Notes: generated by a model not told the origin, from the letters alone. DNA of 64,000 bases from Paenirhizobium daejeonense (GCF_014280875.1 NZ_JACLAL010000005.1:460030-524029); one strand, 5' to 3'; positions 31,846 through 45,075 are shown, counted from the first letter of the stretch. Numbers and translations: made by a program.

Positions 31846-33654
31846 TCAGGCGGCGTAGCGCCGTCCCGCTCCATCTGCGGAAACCCGCAGTCGCGACAAG
31901 AGTTCGCGCAGGTGGCGGCTTTCTTCCGCAAGCGTCTGGCCGGCCGCCGAGGTTTCCTCGACCATCGCGGCGTTTTGCTGGGTCATCTGGTCCATGTGGT
32001 TGACCGAGGTGTTGATCTCCTGAAGGCCGGTCGCCTGTTCGCGGGCTGCGGTCGCGATCGAGGCCACATGGTCGTTCACCTGATTGACCAGTCTTTCAAT
32101 CTCGACCAAAGCTTCGCCGGTGGAGCGCACCAGTGAGACACCGTTGCCGACTTCCACTGCGGATTCATGGATCAGCGTCTTGATTTCCTTAGCGGCGTTG
32201 GCCGAGCGCTGGGCCAGTTCGCGGACCTCCTGCGCCACCACGGCAAAGCCGCGGCCCGCCTCGCCTGCGCGCGCAGCCTCAACCCCGGCATTAAGCGCCA
32301 GAAGATTGGTCTGGAACGCGATCTCGTCGATCACGGAGATGATCTGGTTGATCCGGCTGGATGAAGCTTCGATACGCCCCATGGCATCGACGGCGTTGCG
32401 CACGATTTCGCCGGAGCGATTGGCGCTGAGCTTGGTTTCTGTCACCTTGTCTCGGGCTTCGGCGGCACGCTCGGAAGCCGTGCGAACGGTAGCCGTGATT
32501 TCATCGAGCGCGGCCGCCGTTTCTTCCAGTGCGGCAGCCTGCTGCTCTGTCCGACGTGACAGGTTGTTGGTTGCCTCGCTGATGCCCCCGGCGTTCTCAG
32601 TCACGATATCGCTGGTGCGGTTGATTGCGGAGACCACGTTGCTCAAAGCCGCCACGGCGCGGTTGAAGTCCTGCTGCAACTTGGCGTATTCGGCTCCGAT
32701 ATTGCCGACCTGAATTGTGAGATCGCCCTCGGCAAGCCGCTCGAGAGCGGAACCGATTTCGCTGATTGCGTGATTCTGCCGGTCCGAAGCGCTACGTATC
32801 ACCGTTTCGTTGTTTTGTCGTTCCGCGTCCAGACGGGCTTGCTGCTCGGCTTCCCGGTCGCGCAACAGAATTCTTTCGCGAACGGATTCGCGCAAGACCA
32901 TTAGGGTGTCAGCCATGTCGCCGATCTCGTCCCGCCGGTCCGCATCCACAATTTCAGTGTTGACGCGTTCTTCGGCAATATCCGCCATCGCCGCCTTCAG
33001 GCGGGTCAGCGGCTTCACCACGCTTCTCACCACGGCATAGGCGCAGGCCGTGATACCTATGACGCTCGCGATAATGATCGAACCGAACCACAAGGCATTG
33101 CTGTAGAACATGGCGGCAAGATCGTCCGCATAGACGCCGGTGCCGACGATCCAGCCCCAGGGTGCGAAGCCGACGACATGGGAGAATTTCTCGACCGGCG
33201 CATCTGCGCCCGGCTTGGGCCAATAGTAATCGACGTATCCCTCGCCCTTCTCCTTCACGATACGTGCGAATTCGAGGAAGATGTGCTTGCCGTTCGGGTC
33301 TTGCAGGGATGAAAGGTCTTTGCCGTCCAGTTCCGGCTTGATCGGGTGCAGTATCATGCGGGCATTCGTGTCGTTGATCCAGAGGTAGCCGTCCTTGCCG
33401 TAGCGCATGGCACCGATAACTTCCTTGGCCTTCGTCTGCGCTTCCTCGCGACTTAGAACGCCTGCCTGCTCCATCTTGTAATAGTTGGAAAATACTGCGA
33501 GCGCCGCCTGGTCGATCGATGCCAGTCCCGCTCGCCTCTCGGACGCAAGCGTCTCATGGGAGCGGAAAAGACTGAAAGTAAGCGTCGCGATAAGAACCCC
33601 AAGGGCTAGCGCGACAAGCAGGTAGAGCCTGACAGATATATTGAAATGTCTCAT
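31846..33654 (-). CDS. Methyl-accepting chemotaxis protein (Cache sensor)
   Basis: A 602-residue chemoreceptor. An N-terminal span ([19 protein letters not shown]) is followed by a periplasmic single Cache domain (about 35-185; [26 protein letters not shown]), a second span ([19 protein letters not shown]), a HAMP region and a long cytoplasmic coiled coil with the signalling tip [24 protein letters not shown]. The C-terminus lacks a CheR/CheB tethering pentapeptide. The sensed ligand is unknown; single-Cache domains of this kind often bind small carboxylates or amines. Confidence 0.95.
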   Translation of the reverse strand: MRHFNISVRLYLLVALALGVLIATLTFSLFRSHETLASERRAGLASIDQAALAVFSNYYKMEQAGVLSREEAQTKAKEVIGAMRYGKDGYLWINDTNARMILHPIKPELDGKDLSSLQDPNGKHIFLEFARIVKEKGEGYVDYYWPKPGADAPVEKFSHVVGFAPWGWIVGTGVYADDLAAMFYSNALWFGSIIIASVIGITACAYAVVRSVVKPLTRLKAAMADIAEERVNTEIVDADRRDEIGDMADTLMVLRESVRERILLRDREAEQQARLDAERQNNETVIRSASDRQNHAISEIGSALERLAEGDLTIQVGNIGAEYAKLQQDFNRAVAALSNVVSAINRTSDIVTENAGGISEATNNLSRRTEQQAAALEETAAALDEITATVRTASERAAEARDKVTETKLSANRSGEIVRNAVDAMGRIEASSSRINQIISVIDEIAFQTNLLALNAGVEAARAGEAGRGFAVVAQEVRELAQRSANAAKEIKTLIHESAVEVGNGVSLVRSTGEALVEIERLVNQVNDHVASIATAAREQATGLQEINTSVNHMDQMTQQNAAMVEETSAAGQTLAEESRHLRELLSRLRVSADGAGRRYAA

Positions 33655-33879
33655 TGAAAATCCCCCAATTCTCTGAGGGAGGATTTCATGACTAAATTAC
33701 AAATATCATAAATATGTATACACGAATTTTTGCAGGTTATAATTTGCAATCCGCTGGATCGCAATATTCAGCGTCTATTGCTCAGTTTCCCCTTATCCCC
33801 TAGCGTCGCAAGGTTCGTATCGATTCCGTTCAATGGATCGATGCGGTGTTGTAAAGACATGAGACGGGAATAATCGGAC

Positions 33880-34266
33880 ATGAACGGCGCAGCCAGACCC
33901 ACCGGCGAACTCACACTGCGCACGCTGGCCATGCCGGCTGACGCGAACGCCGCCGGTGATATTTTTGGTGGTTGGGTTATGGCACAGATGGACCTTGCCT
34001 CCGGCATCCGTGCCGCGGAACGTGCGCATGGCCGTGTCGTCACTGCCGCGGTGAAGGAAATGGCCTTCGCACTGCCGGTGAAAATCGGCGATACCCTTTG
34101 TATCTATACGGACGTCACCAAGGTTGGTCGCACCTCGATGACCCTTTCCGTAGAAGCCTGGGCCCAGCGCTATCTTACGCACACGCTGCAGAAGGTCACT
34201 GAAGCGACCTTCGTGATGGTCGCACTGGATGGAGAAGGCAAGCCGACGCCGATCCCGCCAGCCTGA
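33880..34266 (+). CDS. Acyl-CoA thioesterase (YciA-like hotdog fold)
   Basis: A 128-residue hotdog thioesterase. The conserved ADANAAGDIFGGWVMAQMDLA segment has the active-site Asn/Asp and helix pattern of YciA, followed by VTAAVKEMAFALPVKIGD. It would hydrolyse acyl-CoAs. The ATG is preceded by GACGGGAATAA. The preceding 225 bp hold AT-rich promoter sequence for this gene and the chemoreceptor. Confidence 0.9.
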   Translation: MNGAARPTGELTLRTLAMPADANAAGDIFGGWVMAQMDLASGIRAAERAHGRVVTAAVKEMAFALPVKIGDTLCIYTDVTKVGRTSMTLSVEAWAQRYLTHTLQKVTEATFVMVALDGEGKPTPIPPA

Positions 34267-34300
34267 TTTTGCCTTCAAGACCAGTGGTCGCTGGCCGACA

Positions 34301-34651
34301 TCAGGCGCGGAATATCAGCGCGGCGCCGGCTGCAATCAGGGCGAAGCCGAAGAAGTGGTTGATCGTCAGGGATTCCTTCAGCCAGAACACCGAAAAACCG
34401 GAAAAAACAAGAAGCGTGATAACCTCCTGAATGGTCTTCAATTGCGCTGCCGAGTAGACCTGTGCGCCGATCCGGTTTGCCGGCACCGCAAGGCAGTATT
34501 CAAAAAACGCGATCCCCCAACTGATTATGATTGCAGTGAAAAGCGCGGAACTGCGGAATTTCAGATGTCCGTACCACGCGAAGGTCATGAACACGTTGGA
34601 GAGAGAGAGCAGCACGATGGGCCAGAGCGCGGCCGGATTGACGAAAGACAT
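34301..34651 (-). CDS. DMT-family small membrane protein (DUF486)
   Basis: A 116-residue inner-membrane protein with four spans, starting MSFVNPAALWPIVLLSLSN. Sequence blocks FAWYGHLKF, IISWGIAFFEYCLAVPANRIG and LKTIQEVITLLVFSGFSVFWLKE match the DUF486 family. Transport substrate is unknown. It converges with the thioesterase gene (34 bp between stops). Confidence 0.9.
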   Translation of the reverse strand: MSFVNPAALWPIVLLSLSNVFMTFAWYGHLKFRSSALFTAIIISWGIAFFEYCLAVPANRIGAQVYSAAQLKTIQEVITLLVFSGFSVFWLKESLTINHFFGFALIAAGAALIFRA

Positions 34652-34927
34652 GGTCGGATCCTGAGAAGAGTGTTGATGCGTTTTCTACGTTGCGCCTCAA
34701 TCGAGAATCGAGGTGGCGAATTCTTGCGGGAAACATGCAGCAATGAATGGCGGCGTCCAGTCGATATCGGGCTCCCACAACCCGTTCACCACCCCTGAAA
34801 TTAGGTGGCGTACAAAAAAGGTCCCTTTGCGATCAATCAATTACCTAAAAATGGGGGTGTCGCCGTTAAATGAATCTTATCGGAATCATGTCACTGTCAT
34901 GACCATGTTTGAGATGTACTGATTTCA

Positions 34928-36976
34928 TTGGATCCATTTTCAGCCGGATTTCCCGCATTGACCCAGATCGCCAAGCCAGTTGCTGCGAAGTTTATGCCGG
35001 AAATCCGGAAGGCACAGGCGGCTTATATCGTCGATGGACTGCCCTCCACGCTAACGTTCAATGCGTTCATAGCATTTTCGGCCGCTCTACTGACGACCAT
35101 TGGGTACGGCCTTGTACTTCCCATCGTCGCCTGGCTCGCTGTTCTCATGGGAACGCTCATCATGCGCGACGTAGCGCGCAGGAGGCTTCTGCGCTTCCAT
35201 TGGATGGAAACGCAACCGGTTTACGCCCTACGGGTTCTCGTTGGAGGCGCTTTCCTCTCGGGGCTGGTTTGGGCAGCTCTCCCCTACTGCATACCGGATT
35301 TCAGGATCACGAGTACTGGGGGCCTCGTATTTCTCGCGATGATCGGCATTTCAGCCGGAGCAATCCTGCGAGGCATTGGCCATAGCGCCGTCTCGCTTGC
35401 TTTCGCCCTTCCGCTTCAGCTTTCTCTTCTCGTCTGCCTGATTTTCAATGTCGATGGCATATTTTCATCGCTGATGATCATAGATGTCCTCGCTTTGATG
35501 CTTGTGATGGTCCGTTCCAGTCAGTCGGCGGAAAGCGTCTTCATCAGTAATGTCTTGAGCAAGCTGGAAGCAACGGCGCTTGCGCAATCGCTCGGCATGG
35601 CCAACGAAGAAATCCTGCAGCAGAACGCCCGGCTGGAAACGCTGGCCAACCGCGACACGACGACGGGCCTTGCCAACCGCGCTTATTTCAACGGTCGCCT
35701 GCTGGGGGATATCGCCCAGGCATCCGTCGGCGGCATCGAGGTCGCCCTGCTGATCGTCGACCTTGACCGGTTCAAGTCGATCAACGACACGCTGGGACAT
35801 AGCGCGGGAGATGCCGTTCTGCGCGAAGTGGGCCGGCGCCTCGTGGATGTAGTCGAGGACGAAGGTTTGATCGCCCGCCTTGGTGGTGACGAATTTGCGG
35901 TTCTTGTCTCCGGACCGGATGCGCGCGAGCGCGCCGCCGCCTGTGCCGCCCGCTTTGCCGAGTCGAGTGCCGTGCCGATCGCCTACAGCGGAGCTCAGTC
36001 CGTTGTAGGCGTCAGCATGGGGCTCGCGGCCTATCCCGCGCATGCCCAGAGCGCAGAGGAATTGCTCGCCTGCGCGGACATGGCGGTCTACGACGCCAAG
36101 GCGAGAGGTCGTCGACAGCTTCGCGAATTCGATCCCGTCCTCAAGGAGCAGGCCGACCGCTTGCGGCTGATCGAACAGGATTTGGAGCATGCCATTGTTT
36201 CCGGGCAGATCGAGGTCTGGTTCCAGCCGCAGGTGCTTCTGGAAAGCGGAGAGATATCCGGCTTCGAAGCGCTGGTCCGCTGGTATCACCCGCATATCGG
36301 CTTCATTTCCCCGCCGGAGATCATCAGCGCCGCCCAAAGCATGCATCTGGCGGAAAAACTGACGGGTTATATCACCGCGGGCGTCTGCCGCATGTTGAAC
36401 CGCCTGCCCGGTCTCGACCTGCCGGATGCGACGGTCGCCCTCAACGTTTCTCCCCGGGAATTCGCCCTCTATTCCGTCGCCGACATGCTGGAACTCATCA
36501 CCAGCCAGCACGGCATCAATCCGTCCCGCCTGGAGATCGAGATCACCGAAGAGGCGATCCTCGACACCGAAGGTGCCGGCGAACAGCTGAAGCGGCTGGA
36601 AAACGCCGGCTACAAGCTGGCGGTCGACGATTTCGGCATGGGCCATTCGTCGCTTGCCTACCTCATCAGCCTGAAGATCGATCGCCTGAAGATCGACCGC
36701 AGCTTTGCCAAGGATGTCGCCGCCTCCCGTGGAAACCAGAAGCTGATCGCCGCGCTGGTCGGCCTCGGCCGGGCGCTGTCGCTCGATATCGTCATCGAAG
36801 GTGTCGAGACCGAAGATGACGCCGCAGTCCTCGCCACCCTCGGCTGCCGCATCGCCCAGGGGTATCATTTCGCCCGCCCGATGCCGCCGGAAGCGCTGGT
36901 TGCTTGGATCCTGGCCCGCCGCCCCGAGAACGAGCCGGAACCGGAAAAGAAGCGCAAGCGCAAGGTATTCGCCTGA
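34928..36976 (+). CDS. GGDEF-EAL cyclic-di-GMP enzyme with membrane N-terminus
   Basis: A protein of up to 682 residues (TTG 34928; an ATG 22 codons in is a possible start). About five membrane spans cover residues 40-200, followed by a coiled linker, a GGDEF domain with intact GGDEF at 319-323, and an EAL domain with FEALVRW at 446-452, DDFGMGHSSLAYL and LKIDRSF. Both domains look able to bind metal and substrate, so it may be bifunctional in c-di-GMP synthesis and breakdown. The 275 bp upstream are AT-rich with no gene. Confidence 0.93.
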   Translation: MDPFSAGFPALTQIAKPVAAKFMPEIRKAQAAYIVDGLPSTLTFNAFIAFSAALLTTIGYGLVLPIVAWLAVLMGTLIMRDVARRRLLRFHWMETQPVYALRVLVGGAFLSGLVWAALPYCIPDFRITSTGGLVFLAMIGISAGAILRGIGHSAVSLAFALPLQLSLLVCLIFNVDGIFSSLMIIDVLALMLVMVRSSQSAESVFISNVLSKLEATALAQSLGMANEEILQQNARLETLANRDTTTGLANRAYFNGRLLGDIAQASVGGIEVALLIVDLDRFKSINDTLGHSAGDAVLREVGRRLVDVVEDEGLIARLGGDEFAVLVSGPDARERAAACAARFAESSAVPIAYSGAQSVVGVSMGLAAYPAHAQSAEELLACADMAVYDAKARGRRQLREFDPVLKEQADRLRLIEQDLEHAIVSGQIEVWFQPQVLLESGEISGFEALVRWYHPHIGFISPPEIISAAQSMHLAEKLTGYITAGVCRMLNRLPGLDLPDATVALNVSPREFALYSVADMLELITSQHGINPSRLEIEITEEAILDTEGAGEQLKRLENAGYKLAVDDFGMGHSSLAYLISLKIDRLKIDRSFAKDVAASRGNQKLIAALVGLGRALSLDIVIEGVETEDDAAVLATLGCRIAQGYHFARPMPPEALVAWILARRPENEPEPEKKRKRKVFA

Positions 36977-37138
36977 ACAGGACGGCCGGCGGCTGCCGTT
37001 CCCGGTGAGTTCGGTGACAGCTGATCCCGATTCCTCCTGACAACCCTATGTCAGTTGCCTGGTTCTCGTTGCTTTTTTGTTCCGGTTTTCCCGCCACTGC
37101 CCCTTCCCTTTGCGAAACGGATTCTCCATATTCGCGGC

Positions 37139-40390
<3,252 letters not shown>

Positions 40391-40393
40391 ACT

Positions 40394-40475
40394 CATCTCC
40401 CCTTGCGGGGGAGAACGGAATTTCAGAATCTTGGCGCAGCCAAGTGCTGGAAATTCCAAGAGAGGGGCATCAACG
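40394..40475. repeat. Rhizobial intergenic palindromic element
   Basis: TCTCCCC-TTGC-GGGGGAGA (40396-40414) is followed by nested arms GGAATTTCAG and CTGGAAATTCC (40417-40457) around TTGGC-GCA-GCCAA. It is similar to a widespread rhizobial intergenic repeat ending in CCAAGAGAGGGGCA. It follows uvrB directly and may serve as a terminator. Confidence 0.65.
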
Positions 40476-40658
40476 GACACCATGCAAGACCTCGGCACCC
40501 TGCTCTCCGATATACTGAGTTCCATGACCGCAGGCTGGCGCAGCCGTTCCCGCAGTGTCAGTTGGCTGGTACGGGCATGTCCAAAGGGGAAACGCATCAC
40601 CTGTCGTTGACAAATCGACGCAACCTGTCCGAGTATGCAAGAAATCTAGGGACAATCT
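40476..40658. other. Boundary sequence upstream of the accessory ATPase gene
   Basis: A 43-codon frame (ATG 40482 to a TGA near 40610) could be a leftover gene start, but nothing supports expression. AGGGAC precedes the accessory gene. Composition changes from GC-rich to AT-rich across this stretch. Confidence 0.4.
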
Positions 40659-42968
40659 ATGACAATTTTTTGCGCTTACGCCAGCACAGCCCCGACAGTA
40701 GGTGACATTTTCCAAACTGTAGCAAACGACTTCAAAAAAACTCCGAAGGAATTGAAGATATGGCCTGAAAATGATGTGGTTGGACGGCCGTTGATTGATC
40801 CAATTCTCGAGAATATCAACAATTCAGACTTTGTCGTCGTAGACATTACCAAGGTCAACTTCAACGTAGCATTCGAAGCTGGTTACGCTATTGCAAAGAA
40901 TAAAAGATTACAACTAGTGATCAATAGCGGCGTGACGAATGATGCTAGGCAACTAGCAATCATAGGTATTTACGACACCCTCGGTTATGAGAAATACGAA
41001 AATAGCAACCAACTCGGCCGGCTGATAAGAGAGTTTGAAACAAAAGAACCACTTATCATTGACTATAAGAAAGACAATAAAAACCCTATTTATATCGTCG
41101 AGTTACCTAAAAAGAGTGACGCGCAGACCAGAATAATTTCGCGCGTAAAGAAGGCACGGCTTCGCTACCGCAGTTTCAACGCAGCCGAGCATATTCGCCT
41201 TTCCGCCAACGCCGCCATTCAGCACGTTGCTAGCTCGTCAGGAGTCATAGTGCCCATTGCGTCCGCCCAGATGGAAGGAGCAGATATTCATAACATTCGA
41301 GCTGCGTTCGTCGCCGGTCTCGCAACCGGACTAAAGCGCCCTCTCCTGTTGATACAAGACTACGACGGACCGGCGCCATTAGACGTTCGCGACGTCGTAA
41401 AATCATATCGCCAACCCGAAGATATAGATGACCTTATAGCCGACTTCTCTGCCGAAGTGATTGATGAGATGCAGTCGGTTTCGCCGTCAAGAAGTGAAAC
41501 CAGGACCCCATTAAGCGATCTTGTCCTCGGCGATCCCATGGCAGAGAACGAGATGACCACGCTTGCCAATTACTACCTAGACACTGAGGAGTATCTTAGA
41601 GTTTCTCGGGGTGAAGCCAACATGGTAGTGGGCAGAAAAGGGATGGGGAAAACTGCCCTCTTCATTCAACTACGAGACAACACACGAAATGACGTCCGAA
41701 ATGTCGTAGTAGATCTAAAACCTGAAGGGTATCAGTTAAAGAAGCTCCGAGAGGATGTCCTTGAGATCTTAAGCGAGGGATCTGTTGAGCACCTCGTGGT
41801 AGCTTTTTGGGAATACCTCCTATACATGGAAATTGCCAATAAATTAATTGAGAAGGACGCGAAGAGAAATTCATATGATCAAGACGTAAACAAACTCTAC
41901 CGAGAGTTAATTGAAACTCAATCGGCCATTAAAATCGCCGAAGAAGGGGACTTCTCCGAAAGGCTTTTAGTGCTGGTAGATGAAATACTTGGCAAAATTA
42001 AAGAATTTGAGCTGAAAAAGGGGTCTGAAAACAGGCTCACTACCGCAAAAATTACGGAAATCATACACAGCCATGCCCTGCCTGCGCTACGAGAGCGCGT
42101 AGCCGCGTATCTGAAAACCAAGAAATCCCTGTGGGTACTGTTCGACAACCTAGACAAGGGCTGGCCAGTTCAAGGCATCGATTCTACCGATGCAAATATC
42201 TTGAAGTGCCTCATTGATGCCGGAAAGAAGATAAAAAGAGATTTGATAAAGAGAGGCATCCCTACACAGTCTGTAGTATTCGTTCGAAATGATGTGTACC
42301 AGATACTGATGCAGAATACGGCCGATTTCGGAAAAGAAATATCAGTAAGACTTGACTGGTCAGACCGTGATCTACTTAGGGAGATGGTAAAAAGACGTCT
42401 CACGTCAATGCAAAATTTGGATTTCGAAGACGTTTGGGAATCTTTTTTCTGCAGGCTGTACAAGGGAGTTTACAGCTTTGACTACATCATTGATCGCTGT
42501 TTGATGCGGCCGAGAAATTTAATCAAAATAATGTTTCACGCCAGAGGGTACGCGATCAATATGCGTCATCAAACGGTGACTGAGGGAGATTTGGAGAAGG
42601 CACTTAAAACCTATTCAAATGATGTACTCGAAGAGGCCGATGAAGAACTTACCGACATTGAACCAATCTCTCGTGGTTTAATATACCATTTTATAGGTGA
42701 GTCCGCATTATATAGCCGCAAGGAACTACTGGATTTCATCCATAAAGCACTCTCCGGCAAAGCAAATACAGAGCAAAGCGAGAAGATTGTTGAATACCTA
42801 CTTTATTTTGGGTTCTTCGGAGTGAAGACACCAGAAAACGATCCAAGATACATTTATGACTTCTCATACAACATGCAGTTGCTAACAACTTGGATTAGCA
42901 AGAACGAAAATTCAGCGGCTTACTATCTGAACCCGGCGTTTTGGCCTGCGCTAGAGATTAAAGAGTAG
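40659..42968 (+). CDS. Accessory protein: tandem TIR/NDT-like domains fused to an Sll1717-like P-loop ATPase
   Basis: A 769-residue, AT-rich single gene between GC-rich backbone genes. Residues 1-150 look like a TIR/nucleoside-deoxyribosyltransferase-type fold (ILENINNSDFVVVDITK, NFNVAFEAGYAIA, with Glu73 in the catalytic position). Residues 160-235 repeat this fold (SSSGVIVPIA, AAFVAGLATGLKRP) but Val218 replaces the Glu. Then comes a P-loop ATPase: Walker A GRKGMGKT (325-332), Walker B LWVLFDNLD (491-499), VRND (542-545), MRPRNLI (616-622) and a winged-helix-like C-terminus. NTP-sensing coupled to an NAD- or nucleotide-degrading effector is inferred, as in many anti-phage proteins. Confidence 0.75.
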   Translation: MTIFCAYASTAPTVGDIFQTVANDFKKTPKELKIWPENDVVGRPLIDPILENINNSDFVVVDITKVNFNVAFEAGYAIAKNKRLQLVINSGVTNDARQLAIIGIYDTLGYEKYENSNQLGRLIREFETKEPLIIDYKKDNKNPIYIVELPKKSDAQTRIISRVKKARLRYRSFNAAEHIRLSANAAIQHVASSSGVIVPIASAQMEGADIHNIRAAFVAGLATGLKRPLLLIQDYDGPAPLDVRDVVKSYRQPEDIDDLIADFSAEVIDEMQSVSPSRSETRTPLSDLVLGDPMAENEMTTLANYYLDTEEYLRVSRGEANMVVGRKGMGKTALFIQLRDNTRNDVRNVVVDLKPEGYQLKKLREDVLEILSEGSVEHLVVAFWEYLLYMEIANKLIEKDAKRNSYDQDVNKLYRELIETQSAIKIAEEGDFSERLLVLVDEILGKIKEFELKKGSENRLTTAKITEIIHSHALPALRERVAAYLKTKKSLWVLFDNLDKGWPVQGIDSTDANILKCLIDAGKKIKRDLIKRGIPTQSVVFVRNDVYQILMQNTADFGKEISVRLDWSDRDLLREMVKRRLTSMQNLDFEDVWESFFCRLYKGVYSFDYIIDRCLMRPRNLIKIMFHARGYAINMRHQTVTEGDLEKALKTYSNDVLEEADEELTDIEPISRGLIYHFIGESALYSRKELLDFIHKALSGKANTEQSEKIVEYLLYFGFFGVKTPENDPRYIYDFSYNMQLLTTWISKNENSAAYYLNPAFWPALEIKE

Positions 42969-43077
42969 CCTGCCTGCGGATACGGCCAATTTCCCGAAAA
43001 AAGGAGGACGAATTCCGAAAATTCCGCAGTAAAATCAACAAAACAAAGTTTTTTCATCCCCCACCATTTCCATCCCT

Positions 43078-43398
43078 TTACCCTAGTCCCCGTCCCGCCC
43101 TCGGATACAACTCGACGGTGTCGGAGGCCATCGAGTCGATCACGACATGCGACAGCAGCGAGGGGCCGACGGCCCAGAGTGCCCGCATATGGTCCGTGTC
43201 CTCGTGGCGGCGATGCGCGGCCTCGCTGGTGAAGGCCTCCGCGAGCAGGATGCGGTCGGGATGGCCCGGCATCGGCACGAGTTCGATATAATGGCAATCG
43301 CGGTCGAGGCGGCTCTTTTCCAGATGGTCCCGCGCCGCCTCCAGATAGGCCTCGCGTTTTCCCGGCTTCGTTTCGAAGAATCCGACAATCAGCTTCAT
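43078..43398 (-). CDS. Antibiotic biosynthesis monooxygenase (ABM) domain protein
   Basis: A 106-residue dimeric alpha-beta barrel protein. It has MKLIVGFFETKPGKREAYLEAARDHLEKSR, HYIELV and LLAEAFTSEAAHRRHEDTDHM, as in YgiN-like quinol monooxygenases and ABM domains. GGAGGA lies just upstream of ATG 43398, which is preferred over an upstream start. The role is unknown, possibly in quinone metabolism. Confidence 0.82.
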   Translation of the reverse strand: MKLIVGFFETKPGKREAYLEAARDHLEKSRLDRDCHYIELVPMPGHPDRILLAEAFTSEAAHRRHEDTDHMRALWAVGPSLLSHVVIDSMASDTVELYPRAGRGLG

Positions 43399-43497
43399 GC
43401 TCTCCTCCTTCGCTCTGGCTGCAAGCGTGATCCCGATGGCGGCGGCTGGCAAGGGCAGCAATCTGCCGGTTCGATGAACGATGGCGGAGACGAAGGC

Positions 43498-43728
43498 CTA
43501 CCCCTTCACCACCCACTTCCCCACCACGAACACCACCACCCCCAGCCCGAAGAACGGCCCGAGCACACCGAAAAGCTCCGGGTCCTGCCATGGCATGGGG
43601 ATGCGGATATCGCGGCAGCCGGTCGTGTTCATGCCGCAGCCGAATGCGGCGACCCAGTACCATGCGACGACGGCGGCAATAACGATGACAACACCCAGCG
43701 TCATCAGCCCGATCCTCAAGATGCGCAT
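43498..43728 (-). CDS. Small two-span membrane protein
   Basis: A 76-residue protein starting at ATG 43728 with AGGAGGAAAA upstream. Two hydrophobic spans (RIGLMTLGVVIVIAAVVAWYWVAAF and LFGVLGPFFGLGVVVFVVGKW) flank a short loop with two cysteines (CGMNTTGC). No family is recognised. Confidence 0.65.
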   Translation of the reverse strand: MRILRIGLMTLGVVIVIAAVVAWYWVAAFGCGMNTTGCRDIRIPMPWQDPELFGVLGPFFGLGVVVFVVGKWVVKG

Positions 43729-44466
43729 GCCATTTTCCTCCTGTGCCGCCTGCCCCGTTTTCGGCGCAGGTCGCCGGTCGCAAACCATGTTGCGGGTGGG
43801 ATCGCTTCGATCAAGTTAGCCCGTAACGACGGCAAGCGGCATAAATCGGGCGTCTGAACGAACAGGCGCATCCTCCTTGGCCGTCGTCGCGATCCCCGTT
43901 TCCCCCCAAAATCCCCGCCCCCATTTCCCGTGCCTACAATCCATCTGTTCCGTCGCGGATACACCGGGTGTGCGTGCCCGGCGAGGCGGGACCGGCGCTG
44001 AAAGGTTCGGGCGATCGCAGGCCCGGTCTTTCGGGGTCCGTGCAAACTGGTCTCCCTCCGGCGACGTGGGGACATGGGAAGGCCTCGGACGGCTGAACCC
44101 CATGTCGGCCCTGACGGCGCGCCGGACGCGCCTGCAAGGCGTCAGAGACCGGCGGTATCAGGTAGTCCCGGGCGTCCGGCGGTGAAAGCCGCAAGCCCGA
44201 TGGACGGAAAATCCTGGGAACCGCCGGAGCAGAGGGACCGACCGCACGGATAAAAACCGCCGAACGGGGCGCCGGAAGGTGTCATATTTTTTACTTTACG
44301 AGGCAGCTTCCAGCGCCCCGTCCGCCACCCCCTGGCCGAAAGGCCGAAAAGGGGGAACCGAAGTAAGGCAAACCACGGCGGGAGACCGCGCGTGAACGTT
44401 TCAGCGCGTCCGGACGGCGGATGCCCTCCCCACCCGCAAGCCGGATCGACGCGAAGGAGCAAGGAC
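43729..44466. other. Structured GC-rich intergenic region
   Basis: A 740-bp stretch with no supported gene but several stable hairpins. They include TGACG...CGTCA enclosing GGCGCG-CCGGA-CGCGCC (44112-44144), GCGG-TGAAAG-CCGC near 44180, and CCCCCT-GGCC-GAAA-GGCC-GAAA-AGGGGG (44328-44355). GGCGGGAGACCGCG lies at 44377-44390. This could be a non-coding RNA or long leader of the downstream gene. Confidence 0.4.
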
Positions 44467-45075
44467 ATGACCGGGACTTCGGAAAACACCACTGCGGACG
44501 CCATCGCGCCCGACAATGCCGCCGAACCCGATCCGGTTCGGGACTGCATCGCCCTGATGGCCGCGGACGCCCTCGATGTCCCCCGCATTTGCCTGCGGCG
44601 CGCCTGCCGCCGGCAGCGGCACTGCGGGGTCTGGTTGCCGGATCACGATGAGACCGGTTGCGCGGCCTTGCTCCCGGAAAAGTCGCGCGCCCTTTACGAT
44701 GCCTTGCGCGTCGAAGCCGAGGTCATCATCAGACTGCTGATCGCCCACAGCCCCCTTCCGCCGCCCTCGCCCGATCCGGCTCAACGCTGGCTGCAGGAGG
44801 GGACGATGCGCATCGTCTTCGACACGCTCACCCGTTTCCACATCGAGCGCCCCCTGCTGCGGTTCTTCGCCAGGGATTGGCAGCGCCAGGAACCCGCCTT
44901 GCTGCAGGGCGAAATGCTGGAGCGTTTCGAGGCGCTGATGCGGATCGTCAGCGCTGAACCCCGGCCCGCGACGGAGGACCCGTCATCTCCCGATGAAACG
45001 ACAGCCGCGAACGCTCGGCCGTCCGCCGGAGAAAGCTTCGCACCGCCCGGCCCGCCGTCAGCGGATGCATCGTGA
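44467..45075 (+). CDS. Hypothetical protein
   Basis: A 202-residue protein with AAGGAG before its ATG. The central region has clustered cysteines (ICLRRACRRQRHC, a possible metal site) followed by an Ala/Leu/Glu-rich helical region. The C-terminal 40 residues are Pro/Ser/Ala-rich and probably disordered. No family is recognised. It follows the structured intergenic region and may be controlled by it. Confidence 0.55.
   Translation: MTGTSENTTADAIAPDNAAEPDPVRDCIALMAADALDVPRICLRRACRRQRHCGVWLPDHDETGCAALLPEKSRALYDALRVEAEVIIRLLIAHSPLPPPSPDPAQRWLQEGTMRIVFDTLTRFHIERPLLRFFARDWQRQEPALLQGEMLERFEALMRIVSAEPRPATEDPSSPDETTAANARPSAGESFAPPGPPSADAS

Noticed and set aside
40482..40610. A 42-residue frame at the accessory-gene boundary
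   Set aside because: No family, no clear ribosome binding site and Arg/Ser-rich composition; probably leftover sequence.
44170..44400. A cobalamin riboswitch
   Set aside because: Only fragments match (GGTGAAA, GGGAGACC). The core junction sequence is missing and the downstream gene is not B12-related.
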